Shown in pieces: positions 51,981 through 61,865 of a stretch of 64,000 bases of DNA. A program made the position numbers and the translations under genes. The notes beneath the pieces were generated by a model, which was not told where the DNA came from, did not search any database, and was given only the letters and a program-made list of their open reading frames with translations. Every line of letters starts with the position of its first letter. Within the stretch, counting starts at the first letter, position 1. Source of the stretch: Mastigias papua (Eukaryota; Cnidaria; Scyphozoa; Rhizostomeae; Mastigiidae). The stretch lies in the NCBI GenBank assembly GCA_964019165.1, contig OZ025282.1:8542529-8606528 (forward strand), read 5' to 3'.

Positions 51981-51993
51981 GTCTTATCTGTAG
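51981..51993 (+). other. Possible 5' UTR splice acceptor, gene 1
   Basis: GTCTTATCTGTAG is a pyrimidine-rich AG acceptor whose AG ends 9 nt before the start codon at 52,003. It suggests an upstream non-coding exon, as for the paralogue at 56,198. Confidence 0.4.
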
Positions 51994-52002
51994 CTTCTTA
52001 AC

Positions 52003-53409
52003 ATGCAGCAGTGTAAAGAGCGAAGTCATGGGTTTTTGTTGAAGATTACATTGATAGTGGCAACAATTGCTTTATTGCTGTCGATTTGTTGTGCATATGC
52101 AATGTATAGCATGATCAACAAAGTGGATGGGAATGAGGTTAGGATAGAAGAGCTTGAAATTCAACTTAGGTTGGTTCAGACAAAATGGGATCGCAATGTT
52201 GCCAAAGACATCGATTCGTTTAAGGATAGAAAGCCAGACAAGGTGAGGTTGAAGCGAAGTGCTCATGAACAGCATCAAGAGTTTTTCACGAACTTCAACT
52301 CAATGGTTGGGACATATTTACAGAGTTATACCGTTAAGATGTATAAGAAGTGCTTTTTCAACGAGACAGCTATCTGTATCCAAGGAGATAAAGGCCAACC
52401 TGGGTCACGAGGTTTAAAAGGCGATACTGGTGAAACTGGTCCTCGGGGACCAGTAGGTCCGATAGGAAAACAAGGACTGAGAGGAGAGAAAGGAGAGCCC
52501 GGAATCCGAGGGCTACCGGGTCCAACTGTTGCAAAACCAAGAATAACAGTATATGTAAGAAATGTCACGGCTATGGAACACACGATTGCTATGTTCTGGT
52601 GTGATGCAGATGGGTATCCGAAGCCAAACATTATATGGGTTCACAATGGACATCAGATAGCAGTCAATCAATCACGATTCACAGTGCTGAATGAAACACA
52701 TCTTCAAATTAAGAATATAACGTACAGGGATCGAGGAGAATTGGAATGTGTTGCAGAAAACTTCATGGGCACAGTGAAAGCAAAGGCGAATCTTGTCGTT
52801 AACGTTCCTCCAAATGCCTATATAAATACAACCCAAGTTATTGGCTTTGAGAATAGTAACCTGTCTGTTAGTTGCATAGTGTTTGGATTTCCAAGGCCAA
52901 CTATTATATGGACAAAGGTGAACGGAAAAATCGAGGAAAATGTTAATGGATACAATGATTCTGATTTGAATTTCATTAATCTAAGGAAAAGTAATGGTGG
53001 GATGTATTGGTGTGTAGGAGAGAACGCACACGGAAGATCATTGGCTTCATTTGTTCTTGTAATCCAACCGCAACCCATGTACAGTCGCGAGTGTGGAGGT
53101 AAGCTGTATGGAAGCTATGGAAGGTTTGCATCCCCAAACTACCCGAATAGCTATGGAAACAACCTGAACTGTGTATGGACAATAACAAACCCCATGTATT
53201 CGTCTGTTCAAATACGATTTACGGTATTCGATACAGAACGGTGCTGCGACAAAGTTGTTGTAGAGGACAGATACGGCAGTCATATCGCCGTACTCAGTGG
53301 TTCACTTCAAGGCAGAACCTATAGATCGCACTCCAATAGAATGTATGTTCGCTTCACAACAGATGGAAGTGGCACAAGGAAAGGTTTCCTAGCTACTTGG
53401 CATAGCTAG
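52003..53409 (+). CDS. Type II membrane collagen-Ig-Ig-CUB protein, paralogue 1
   Basis: A 468-aa single coding exon. Order: cytosolic tail 1-10; signal anchor about 11-36; polar stalk with short amphipathic helix 40-62; furin-type site RLKR|S at 82-86; conserved two-Cys module 93-127 ([11 protein letters not shown], Cys117/125); 16 uninterrupted Gly-X-Y triplets 128-175; Ig domain 1 about 178-267 (Cys200-Cys249, Trp212); Ig domain 2 about 268-356 (Cys291-Cys337, Trp303); CUB 364-467. Many N-glycosylation sequons. The front half matches gliomedin/colmedin layout, but Ig-Ig-CUB replaces olfactomedin. The CUB keeps the first disulfide (Cys364-Cys390) and the putative calcium triad (Glu412, Asp416, Asp454). 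It has an unusual Cys414-Cys415 pair and no fourth Cys. Inferred role: trimeric, sheddable extracellular adhesion or recognition protein. Paralogue follows 2.8 kb downstream. Domain calls firm; function unknown. Confidence 0.93.
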   Translation: MQQCKERSHGFLLKITLIVATIALLLSICCAYAMYSMINKVDGNEVRIEELEIQLRLVQTKWDRNVAKDIDSFKDRKPDKVRLKRSAHEQHQEFFTNFNSMVGTYLQSYTVKMYKKCFFNETAICIQGDKGQPGSRGLKGDTGETGPRGPVGPIGKQGLRGEKGEPGIRGLPGPTVAKPRITVYVRNVTAMEHTIAMFWCDADGYPKPNIIWVHNGHQIAVNQSRFTVLNETHLQIKNITYRDRGELECVAENFMGTVKAKANLVVNVPPNAYINTTQVIGFENSNLSVSCIVFGFPRPTIIWTKVNGKIEENVNGYNDSDLNFINLRKSNGGMYWCVGENAHGRSLASFVLVIQPQPMYSRECGGKLYGSYGRFASPNYPNSYGNNLNCVWTITNPMYSSVQIRFTVFDTERCCDKVVVEDRYGSHIAVLSGSLQGRTYRSHSNRMYVRFTTDGSGTRKGFLATWHS

Positions 53410-53586
53410 AGAATTACCTGTAGGTTGTTAGGACGCTTCTTGAAGTTTCAGTCATGTCTAAATTGATCCGTCTATCAATATACCTTGATGAGTTTGTCAG
53501 TATTGTTGATCGAGCAGTTGATTTTCTTGATTGTTTTTAATGTATAGTTCGTTGTGTAAAGCTACAAATTACATGATTAAATATAT

Positions 53587-53592
53587 AATAAA
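53587..53592 (+). terminator. Poly(A) signal AATAAA, proximal
   Basis: Canonical hexamer 178 nt past the stop of gene 1, in copy 1 of the duplicated 3' region. Confidence 0.6.
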
Positions 53593-53737
53593 TTTACAGT
53601 AAAGAATAATTTGAAATATGCTTGATGAGTTTGTATTCGATGAATCAACAGTATTGTTGATCGAACAGTTGATTTTCTTGATTGGTTTCAATTTATCGTT
53701 CGTTGTCTAAAGGTACGAATTACGTCATTAAATATAT

Positions 53738-53743
53738 AATAAA
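53738..53743 (+). terminator. Poly(A) signal AATAAA, distal
   Basis: The same hexamer in copy 2 of the duplicated 3' region, 151 nt further on. Confidence 0.5.
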
Positions 53744-53779
53744 TTTACTGCAAAGAGTAATTCGAAATAAACTTGTAGG

Positions 53780-54570
53780 ATTAATGTTGTTGACTCACCA
53801 ACCCTTGCCTTAAAAATTGTTGTACCTCTAGGCTCATGCATTGGGCCTCTTCTATTTCTCATATACATTAATGATGTCCCAAGAACCCTCAACAATTCAA
53901 AGGTGTCCAAATTTGCTGATAACATGAGCTTTAGTCACCAGTCGAACATAATTGAGGCTATCAACGAAGATTTTAAGTAGTTTGGAAAATAGCTAAATGG
54001 TAACAAGCTTTCGCTCAATGCCTTTCACTCAAAAATACACGCAATGCTTATTCCACAAAACCTATGCATGAAACTCTAGGTAGGTGGCAGCAATGACCCT
54101 TTGAAGTTAAGGATTAAGAAACTAACTATCTTGATGTGCAGATTGAAAACTCCTTGGCTTTGAAGGAACAGATTAAGATAGTTTCTTCTAAGGTCTAAAA
54201 GCAAGTGGCCATCTGAGGCTTGCAAAGTCTTTATCAGAAGAAAAATATCTTGCAACCTTGTACACTGGGATTGTTAAGGTACACTTCCAGTACTGTTAGT
54301 CAGTTTGGGGGTGCTGTGGTATGACTTAAACAAATCAGTTACGACAACTGCAAAATCGTGCTGCCCGAATTGCAGGTGGCAGCAATTTAACTCCATCAGG
54401 CCTGCCACATATCTATGACTGGACGACCATAGATGAGCTAATTATTATTAAGTCTAATATTACGGCTTTCAAATCTCTCCATTAGCTGGCTCCAAAATAT
54501 TTGCGCAACGTTTTCACAAGAATGTCCTAGCTAACCTCTAGTTACCAGTAACACTAGCGCCCAGTTCGTT
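53780..54570 (+). pseudogene. CR1/L2-type LINE reverse transcriptase relic
   Basis: Shifting plus-strand frames read GSCIGPLLFLIYINDVP (the GS.LGPLLFL.YINDLP block) and KFADN where intact elements have KFADD. Then come LRQLQNRAARIAGGSN, DWTTIDELIIIKS and LAPKYLRN, the usual C-terminal order of CR1/L2/Rex-type RTs. There are multiple stops and frameshifts. The catalytic second Asp is replaced by Asn (FADN), so it could not be active even if in frame. It begins right after the 3' end of gene 1. Confidence 0.85.
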
Positions 54571-56140
54571 TATGTTAGGCAGTCATGTTTAAGTCATGAG
54601 CGATACTTGTGGGATCATTTGATACTGATCTTTCTCATGAATCTCAATATAAATAGAATACAACACTTGTTTTAATCTGCCCAAAATTCTTCATTTGATT
54701 CAGATGATATTTGGTTTGTTACATTGATTGTCATTGATGTATTACATGAGTTTCATAGAATTTCTATCAGATCTTCATTTTTTGTGTACTGTCAGGGAAA
54801 TGCCCGATCAGGGAAGAAAGAGAATGGTTGAGTATATAGAGGGATAAAATATGCTGATGTTAGAATTCAACCAAGACACGCTTTAGGACTCTAGGAATTA
54901 AGAGAAAGTCAAGTTGTTGGTAGCTGAAAAGTTCTTGGAATGAAAGATGAGTAATTGGATAGGTTTTGTAGATTAGGTGACAAAACTTTGAAAGGGTGTG
55001 ATTGGATAGAGCTTCTGGTGGCTCGAACGGCTCTTACTTGGATCAGGAGCAATATTCGTGAATTCCAAGGAGCAATGTCCATGAAATTATTGCTACATAT
55101 GGAGTGATCTGCAATCAGACGACGACGAGAGAGTGAGACTGAAGCTACAACTAATCGAGCAATAGAAAGCACGAGGTAAAGGGCAGAAGAACACAAATTA
55201 ATGAAGTAAACAACACAATTTCTCAAGTAACCAATAATAATCAACTGCTCAAAATCGCTAAAAGTTAAGACTAAATTAATAGTATCCTTTGGCTCAATGT
55301 AAAAAAATTAAGAATATTGAGGCTCAGTGAAAACTTAGGTATACTTATAAAAAAGGTAAGGTAACGCATATAGGAGGTAAGGCACAGTAAAACTTGAAAG
55401 GAGAAATATTTTAGGGAAGTGTCTGCAAAGCTGAAATCGACATACGTGAAATGTGAATGAGGAGGGCCCACTCAGTAGTTCTTTCAAAGGAGAGCCTATA
55501 TCAATGATAATGGGGAAATTGCTTCAACTATAGGACTTCATATCTGCTGTTTGCAGTAATGTTTTTAAAAAGGGAAGCTGTAGAGTTTTGGAAATCTTTC
55601 TGGTACATGAAAATGTAAAAATATGCCTGGAAAAGTTGAATATCGCGTGTAACACCAGCGTTTTATTTGTTGTGGTGTTTTGTACAGTAGAAAGCCTATG
55701 ACGCCATCTTTGTTTCTAAAACTTATCACAAAATGATTTTCTCTTTACTTTCTATTGTCTTTTACGCGGTTTGATTGGCAAGCGAGGAAGTAGACAAATG
55801 AGCTGATTGTCTCAAGATATTCCCCCCCCCTCACTGAACATACTTAGTTCGGAAGTTCTTTCAGCGCAAAGCAAGGAGTGGTGCTGTTGCAAGACTACTT
55901 CATCATATTTAAGTGGAAAGTTATGGAAATATATATGAAAGTCTTTACTAAATCTATTTTAGCAGTTATACTCACTGCAAGAAGTACCTATCATTCCAAG
56001 AAACATTTTGTTTACAGCAATTCCATTATTTCCATATGAATGATGTTACCTCAGCTCATTATTATGAGTCAGACATATAGCACTGTCGGCGCTTCTATAT
56101 AGTTGTTTTGTAGCTTTATTCCATTGTCCATCCGTGGTTA
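54571..56140. other. Intergenic region between the two paralogues
   Basis: Holds a decayed family-Y-like fragment near 55,290-55,365 (AAGAATATTGAGGCTCAGTG, then CTTATAAAAAAGG) and a C10 run at 55,822-55,831. No additional exon is recognised. Confidence 0.45.
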
Positions 56141-56159
56141 CATGGACCTTGCAACCCTG
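56141..56159. mobile_element. Solo hAT-like end
   Basis: CATGGACCTTGCAACCCTG matches the right terminus of the hAT-like element at 43,366-43,861 (GGACCTGGCAACCCTG). No left end found. Confidence 0.4.
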
Positions 56160-56183
56160 TTTCCTACCGTTTCATTTGCTTCC

Positions 56184-56198
56184 GTTTTCTGTCTATAG
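56184..56198 (+). other. Possible 5' UTR splice acceptor, gene 2
   Basis: TTTTCTGTCTATAG is a strong pyrimidine tract plus AG, ending 15 nt before the start codon at 56,214. Position matches the acceptor-like site before paralogue 1. Confidence 0.5.
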
Positions 56199-56213
56199 GA
56201 CTTAGACTGAGAT

Positions 56214-57638
56214 ATGCTATCGAGCACTGCTTGGAAAATGGTTGCCATTAAAGACCGTTGGAACGATCGTAATTTAGGGTTGCTGTCAGTCTTAGCATTG
56301 GCAATAGCACTAGCTTCTACTGTTGTGTCAATCTCAACAGCAGTTATTGCCTACACTGCGTTCAGCACAACACAAAGTGAAATCAGACAGTTGAAGTTGG
56401 AGCTTGCAAATATTCGGAAGTATGAAAAAGGTACGAAGAATTTGGAGTTTTCAGTTTCAAGCAAGAGGGAAAGACGAAATATAAATGCACCTACGAACAA
56501 GGTGGAGTTTTTTCTTATGCTTAATGCCATGTTTGGTACGTACCTCAAGAACTACAAGGACGAGATGTTTAAACAGTGTTTTTATAATGAAACTGCCATT
56601 TGTGTTCAAGGAGAGAGGGGACTGCCTGGGCCAAAAGGTTTAAAGGGAGATCCTGGAAAAGCCGGACCAAAGGGACCGTCAGGTGTGCAAGGGCCTAAGG
56701 GTGAAAAAGGTGATCGTGGTTTACGAGGGCCACCTGGTCCGAGTGTTATTAAACCTACAATCACAAAACCACCAAGTAATATAAATGTTTTGGAACACAA
56801 AAATGCAACATTTGAATGTGTTAGTGAAGGCTATCCAAAACCTAGAATTGAGTGGCTTTATAGGGGTGCACAAATCGCCGAAAACCATACTCGTTTTAGA
56901 CAAGTGAACGAAACGCACCTCCATTTGCGTAATGTGACATACGAAGACCGTGGCAATGTGGAGTGCATTTCAGTAAATTTTATGGGACAAGTCAAAGCAA
57001 GGGCAGATCTTGTTGTACTTGTTCCACCCAGAGTTCGACTTGATAGAACCCAAATTGCTCGCTATATTGGACAAGGTGTTTCTGTGCAATGCATTGCATT
57101 TGGATTTCCAATGCCGAAGTTGAGGTGGAGGAAAGCAAATGGGAAGTTGAGAAGTAATGTCAGATACTCATCAAGTGGTCAGATTCAATTCACTGACTTA
57201 TCTAAGGAAGATGGAGGAATGTACACTTGTGTTGCTGAAAGTGAATTGGGTCGATCCGAAGCAAATCTTTATTTGATAACTCAGCAAGTGGAAGGCTACA
57301 GCAGACCATGCGGTGGAGAGCTGTACGGCTCCATTGGGTCATTCGCTTCTCCGAATTATCCCAGTTCGTATGGTAATAACTTAAATTGTGTATGGACTAT
57401 ACGAGGGCCTAAAGATTCCGCCTTGGTATTAACTTTTGCTTATTTCAAGACTGAAAGTAGCTATGACAAAGTCACAATTCGTAGGAGCTCTCAGTCAGGG
57501 ACTCGGGTTGCGGAGATCAGCGGTGATGTGGAATCAGGTCGGGAGTATAGAATACGTGGTGACAGCATATCTGTTCAATTCATCACAGATGGCGGTACTA
57601 CATATAAGGGATTTCTTGCAACATGGCACACACAATGA
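56214..57638 (+). CDS. Type II membrane collagen-Ig-Ig-CUB protein, paralogue 2
   Basis: A 474-aa single coding exon. Cytosolic tail 1-20; signal anchor about 21-48; coiled stalk 50-72 (heptad-like EIRQLKLELANIRK); furin-type site RERR|N at 85-89; two-Cys module 97-132 (KQCFYNETAIC, Cys122/130); 15 Gly-X-Y triplets 133-177, one fewer than paralogue 1; Ig domain 1 about 180-270 (Cys202-Cys251); Ig domain 2 about 271-358 (Cys293-Cys339); CUB 366-473. The CUB has only the first cysteine pair (Cys366-Cys392); the second disulfide is wholly absent, while Glu414, Asp418 and Asp459 of the putative calcium site remain. Met9 is an alternative start. The two proteins align end to end with roughly half identical residues by eye, so the pair is an old tandem duplication. 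Likely partner or diverged duplicate of paralogue 1, possibly forming mixed trimers (inference). Confidence 0.93.
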   Translation: MLSSTAWKMVAIKDRWNDRNLGLLSVLALAIALASTVVSISTAVIAYTAFSTTQSEIRQLKLELANIRKYEKGTKNLEFSVSSKRERRNINAPTNKVEFFLMLNAMFGTYLKNYKDEMFKQCFYNETAICVQGERGLPGPKGLKGDPGKAGPKGPSGVQGPKGEKGDRGLRGPPGPSVIKPTITKPPSNINVLEHKNATFECVSEGYPKPRIEWLYRGAQIAENHTRFRQVNETHLHLRNVTYEDRGNVECISVNFMGQVKARADLVVLVPPRVRLDRTQIARYIGQGVSVQCIAFGFPMPKLRWRKANGKLRSNVRYSSSGQIQFTDLSKEDGGMYTCVAESELGRSEANLYLITQQVEGYSRPCGGELYGSIGSFASPNYPSSYGNNLNCVWTIRGPKDSALVLTFAYFKTESSYDKVTIRRSSQSGTRVAEISGDVESGREYRIRGDSISVQFITDGGTTYKGFLATWHTQ

Positions 57639-58382
57639 TGATGGCTTCTGCTGTCAAAAGTACTAAGCCCTTTCGAATGGATTTGGTGGATTTTCCCTTT
57701 GGCGTGTGCTCGTAGTTTCTTTGCTATGTTAAGGTGGCAAATATAAACCTTCTCTTAGATTTAGGCTTCACAGTTATGTGAACATGTGCCTAAGTAAGAT
57801 GTTCACGGCAGTGCTACATTATTATGCTGTCTCACATGGGTTGATTTATTGATAATAGATTTGGGGCACGCACACCCACATTTATAAATGTTGAACACTG
57901 CACACCCCCTTTATCTTGAAAGGTTATATCATGCCATATCAAAGCTACAGAGTGCCCTCTTCATTCATGTCGAACCAAGTTAAGTTTTCTAGCATTCCGT
58001 GGGAGCCATAGGAAAGAAAGTTTCTTTGGTATGAGAATACTTTATTTCTCAAGGCAAAAGTTTCGTTTCTCAAGGCAGAACTATCTTTCTCACGTCAGAA
58101 CTCGGTACAAAGCTTTCTGCCGGGAACTCTCTCTTTTCTCATAGAAGAGCTTTGTTTCCGTGCGAGACTTAAGTTCAGTGATCTAGCGATGCGTTACTAC
58201 ATTATGAAGTTTGGGTTATGAAAGTCGGAGTTTGGAGGATAAACCCCTGGAAAGGTGTTAGGACCACATCCTTTCGATATCAGATTTACCCCTTATTGGT
58301 AGACAACGCAAGATTAAATCATTTGTATGGCCACGAGAAACTCCAATAGGCATAATGTTTTCGCACCTCAAGAGAAGTGGTT
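57639..58382. other. 3' flank of paralogue 2
   Basis: No canonical AATAAA within the first 500 nt. AATATA at 57,739-57,744 is the nearest variant poly(A) signal. Nothing else is recognised. The tandem 3' duplication of gene 1 is not shared. Confidence 0.35.
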
Positions 58383-58925
58383 ACACGTTTTTTTTATAAG
58401 AAACCTAGCTCAAGGCCTACTAAAAGTTTCTTAATTTTTGGCCACATTTTGGTTCTAAAAGTTTCTTAAAAGTTTCTTAATTTAATGAAAAAGATTGCAT
58501 TGAAAACGATATAAAACTCGTGGATATAGGAGACTATTAGCATGATAGCAAACAAAAGACGTTAGTGCAACTCTAAATCTAAATCAACCTCATGTTAATT
58601 TCGGTAAACTTTATATAATCTTCACTTTGGTCCTCGAAAAGGATACGATATTAGTTCAGTTTTGCGTTCCAATGTGCCATTTGTCACAAAAATGCGCATA
58701 CCTTACTCTCAACCAAAGGATCTTTCTCACATCTTTCTCAATCTGTTTTAGTTGACACCTGTTACACCTGTGTAGGAAATATATTTCACAAGCCCCAAAC
58801 TTTGAAATAGCACAGAAATTTCTAAAGTTTCTTAACTCTTTCGTAATAGTTCTAAAAGTTTCTTAGTTTTTTGCTTGTCTAGTACTAGGTTGCTTATAAA
58901 CTGGTTTCTTATAAAAAGAACGTGT
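58383..58925. mobile_element. 543-bp miniature element of family Y, complete
   Basis: Terminal inverted repeats: left ACACGTTTTTTTTATAAGAA, right (reverse complement) ACACGTTCTTTTTATAAGAA. Sub-terminal inverted blocks are CTAGCTCAAGGCCTAC versus CTAGTACTAGG, plus repeated AAAAGTTTCTTAA on both sides. Flanks GTGGTT and GTGGTG suggest a 5-6-bp target duplication. No coding capacity. Left-end copy at 61,033. Confidence 0.75.
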
Positions 58926-58943
58926 GTGGTGTAAGATGGCAAT

Positions 58944-59119
58944 GAGCTATATTAAGAACCCTACCAGGTCTATTTTATCCCAGCCTGATTGACCAATCAT
59001 CATGCAGGATTCTGACCACAGATGCTAAGACTAGGCCCGTTTTGCATGCTGATTGGTCAATTAGGTTGGGAGAAAATAGACCTTATCAGAGTTCTCAAAC
59101 ATTTGGTGGCTATGCTCAT
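58944..59119. mobile_element. Foldback MITE, copy 4 of 4
   Basis: Has the CAGCCTGATTGACCAATCAT ... GATTGGTCAATTAGGTTGGG inverted core and the CAAACATTTGGTGGCTATGC right end. The left outer arm is partly deleted. It sits 18 bp from the family Y element. Confidence 0.75.
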
Positions 59120-59567
59120 GTCACCATGATGCCGCTTATAGCAGTGAGAGACACAGGTCCATCTAGTCTCTACTATGAGTGAGTGAATTTAACAAATTTT
59201 TAAGTTAATCTACATATTAAAAGAATAGAGAAAAAGTTTAAGATAAAAACAAGACAGAAACAATTGTAAATGAAATTTTAAGCTAATTGCTATTTAGATG
59301 CAACATGCAAAAGAATATGGAAAAAATAAAACAAGCAGAATAAAACTGAGCTGAATTTATGGAATGAGCGTGGTCACATTCAAGTTTTGTTTGGTTTCCG
59401 CCCATAAAGTATAACGTCTCATAAATAGTAGTCTTGTAATTTTTCCTTATTTTCGGCCCTGCATGTCGAATCTAACCATGTTCATGGTGGGTCCTTATAC
59501 GTCACCAAATGAAATTATTAGCCCCCCAGATATAAAGTTGCGGCATAGCCTCTTGTAAAGTATAGTA
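59120..59567. other. Gene-free stretch
   Basis: No gene recognised. Confidence 0.4.
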
Positions 59568-59907
59568 CAGGGGTCACCAAATTACGTCCCGCAATGGCAA
59601 TCTATGCGGCCCGCTAACAGTACTTTGAGTACTGCTTATCGTTACTAGTATGTTAGAGTACTAGTTTTATCGCTCATTTCATGGTTCCGCAATGATGTAC
59701 ATAACGTTGTCTCTATGTTCCTGTTGGTTGCACCGAGGGTTGGACGTTTTCGTAGTTTTTTCACATTTGACGTTTTTACACCTATTTTCTTCTCTGTTAA
59801 GCGTTGCATCGCTTTCTCAGTGCAAGTATTGAGCTGAGTGATTATATGGCCTGCCGTTGTCATTCTTTCAGTTATCTGGCCCCCTGAAAAAAGTTTGATG
59901 ATCCCTG
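59568..59907. mobile_element. 340-bp hAT-like non-autonomous element
   Basis: Left end CAGGGGTCACCAAATTACGT; right end, reverse complement, CAGGGATCATCAAACTTTTT, then TCAGGGGGCC. These are Charlie-type hAT termini, with a sub-terminal GCGGCCCGC. The 8-mers GTATAGTA and TTATTGCC flanking it match at only four positions, so the target duplication has decayed or the copy has been rearranged. The 72-aa minus frame inside is not a transposase I recognise. Confidence 0.65.
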
Positions 59908-61032
59908 TTATTGCCTAGTCAATGGTCACCCGAATGTGAGGGGCCTTTATTCTACCGTGTCGTGCCTGCTGTGATTTCTTTGTATGGTTAGTTAGTTATG
60001 TTTGTAGGAGTCAGCTGTTGACAGCAGCAACTCCAGGAATGCATTGTTTTTGAAGCTCATTGCTTAGAGGGAGGTGGTCTTGGCGGGAGTCTGAATAGTC
60101 GTCTGATAGTTTATGATTACGCGTGTTGTGATAAAGTCAAATTTGCAAGTAAGTTTTACCAATAGCACCTAACTTTTCATAGAACGAAACTATTGTACAT
60201 TCCAGGTAAGTCTTGCGCTATAGTCAAGTAACTATTCATTCATGTGTTATGTTGCATCTGATTACAGACATTGACAATCATGGCCATCCAAAAGTATGCT
60301 CATCGGCCCTATGAGCCTACTATGCTATGAATGACCGTTCCAACATTCGTTTTATTTGTCAGCCATTTCAATTATTTGCACTGTATACCGTTCTCTGCTT
60401 TCACCTACCCGTAACCTTCTTCACTTTTATAAACGTCAGTTGATGTTATGAATCATTCTTTCTCCGTAAGTGTCCTTGAAGCCAGTTACATTTTTCTCCT
60501 TATGCTTTTTTATACTGATAGACATATTGATACCAACGTTACTCATACACCCTTACTTGGTGACCTTGCGTGCAGTACTGTAGAAGAGAGGGGTGGGGAG
60601 GGAGGGGTTCAGCCAGGTTCAGGTTCAGGTTCAGCCACCCTCCTACTTTTTGACAAGGGTCTGGGCCCCTACTTTCTGGGCATTAAGGTCGACTAATAGA
60701 ATAGGAGAAGGACAAGGTGGTCAGTTTGTATACAGGGGCGCAACTAGGAAGTTTTGGGGTTAGGGATTTAGTGAAAAGGAAAATAGAGAGGAAACAAATT
60801 TTAGGGAAAATGCTTTGGATGGAGAGCATAACAATTTTTTTAAAGCGATAATACGATTCCTCCATGAAATAATCAAAAACATGAAGAACCCAAATTCCAA
60901 GTCTTCGCGGCTTAGAATTCCATGGACTAAACAGGAATCTTCCTTTACTACGAGAGATGCACAACGTCGTACTCTTTAGTTGCCTTCTCTTAGGAACATC
61001 AGAGGGAGTCACCCTGTCCAAAGAACAAACAT
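59908..61032. other. Gene-free stretch
   Basis: A GGTTCA triple repeat and G-rich patch lie at 60,585-60,640. No gene recognised. Confidence 0.4.
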
Positions 61033-61150
61033 TACATGCTTTTTTATAAGGAATCTAGCTAAAGGCCTAGTTCTAAAAGTTCCTTATTTTCGGACCTCTT
61101 TTTATCAAATTCTAGTATTAAAAGTTCCTTAGTAGCTCCTTAATTTTCAC
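61033..61150. mobile_element. Left-end fragment of family Y element
   Basis: ACATGCTTTTTTATAAGGAA followed by CTAGCTAAAGGCCTAG and two AAAAGTTCCTTA blocks, matching 58,383-58,450. Confidence 0.6.
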
Positions 61151-61865
61151 TGCACATAGAGTGCCACAAAATGGCACGGACACTAGAAAAGCATTTAAAT
61201 TCTGAATTTTACCTTTAATTATGACTAGAAATCAACCTCAAAAGCACAAATGCGACAGGAAATAAGTTCTATATAGCTTGATTTAAAAATTTGAAAATAA
61301 GGAAAACATTTTGGAATTCATTATTTATTTTAGGGTGCACTGATTCAACTCTTGAAACTCTAGATGGCTGTGCCCCTCAGGTTCCCTTAGCTAAGGGCCT
61401 GCGTATTTGGCATAAGCTATTGTTGGTGAAAGCTCAGTTTTCTCTAAAGGAATTGCCAGAACGAGATGGATTTCTACCCGACTGGGGGCTGCAGCCCACT
61501 GCCCTGGCGCCCTATACCCATGAACTTTATTACTTCTAATAGTCCACTTTCTTTCGAGAAAAGGTTTAAGCATGCTGAGAGTCATTTGTCGCATTCTCAT
61601 TGAATCTCTAGCAGGTGCTACCTCCAAGCAGTTGTGATATCTGAGCTATTTAGACATTACTTTGAAGATTGTTTTGATTTTTCAACGTGTGATCTTTTGT
61701 ACCATGGCCATTTCTGACATCATTTCTTACCTCCTATCCTCCCATGTCTTTAGAAGCTTCCCCAATTGCAACTTTGCTTTTGATTGCAGGTTCACCAAAA
61801 TGCTATAATAGTCGCCAAAGTCCTGGGACACTTTGCACTTTTTGTACTCTGCAATGAACTTTCAT
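61151..61865. other. Gene-free stretch
   Basis: Frames at 61,291-61,539 (plus, 82 aa) and 61,391-61,627 (minus, 78 aa) overlap and neither is recognisable. Confidence 0.4.

Larger units (their letters stand above)
53484..53775 (+). repeat. Tandemly duplicated 3' UTR / poly(A) region of gene 1
   Basis: Copy 1 (53,484-53,620) and copy 2 (53,621-53,775) align throughout, with an extra ATTCGATGAATCAAC segment in copy 2. Each contains TTAAATATATAATAAATTTA. The duplication starts 75 nt after the stop codon, so the gene has two equivalent 3' ends. Confidence 0.8.

Noticed and set aside
52326..52631. Pro/Gly-rich minus-strand frame opposite the collagen segment (also 56,606-56,800)
   Set aside because: Complement of Gly-X-Y codons gives Pro/Ser/Gly runs; not a second collagen gene.
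59645..59863. 72-aa minus-strand frame inside the hAT-like element, considered as a transposase remnant
   Set aside because: No hAT dimerisation or BED zinc-finger residues can be seen.
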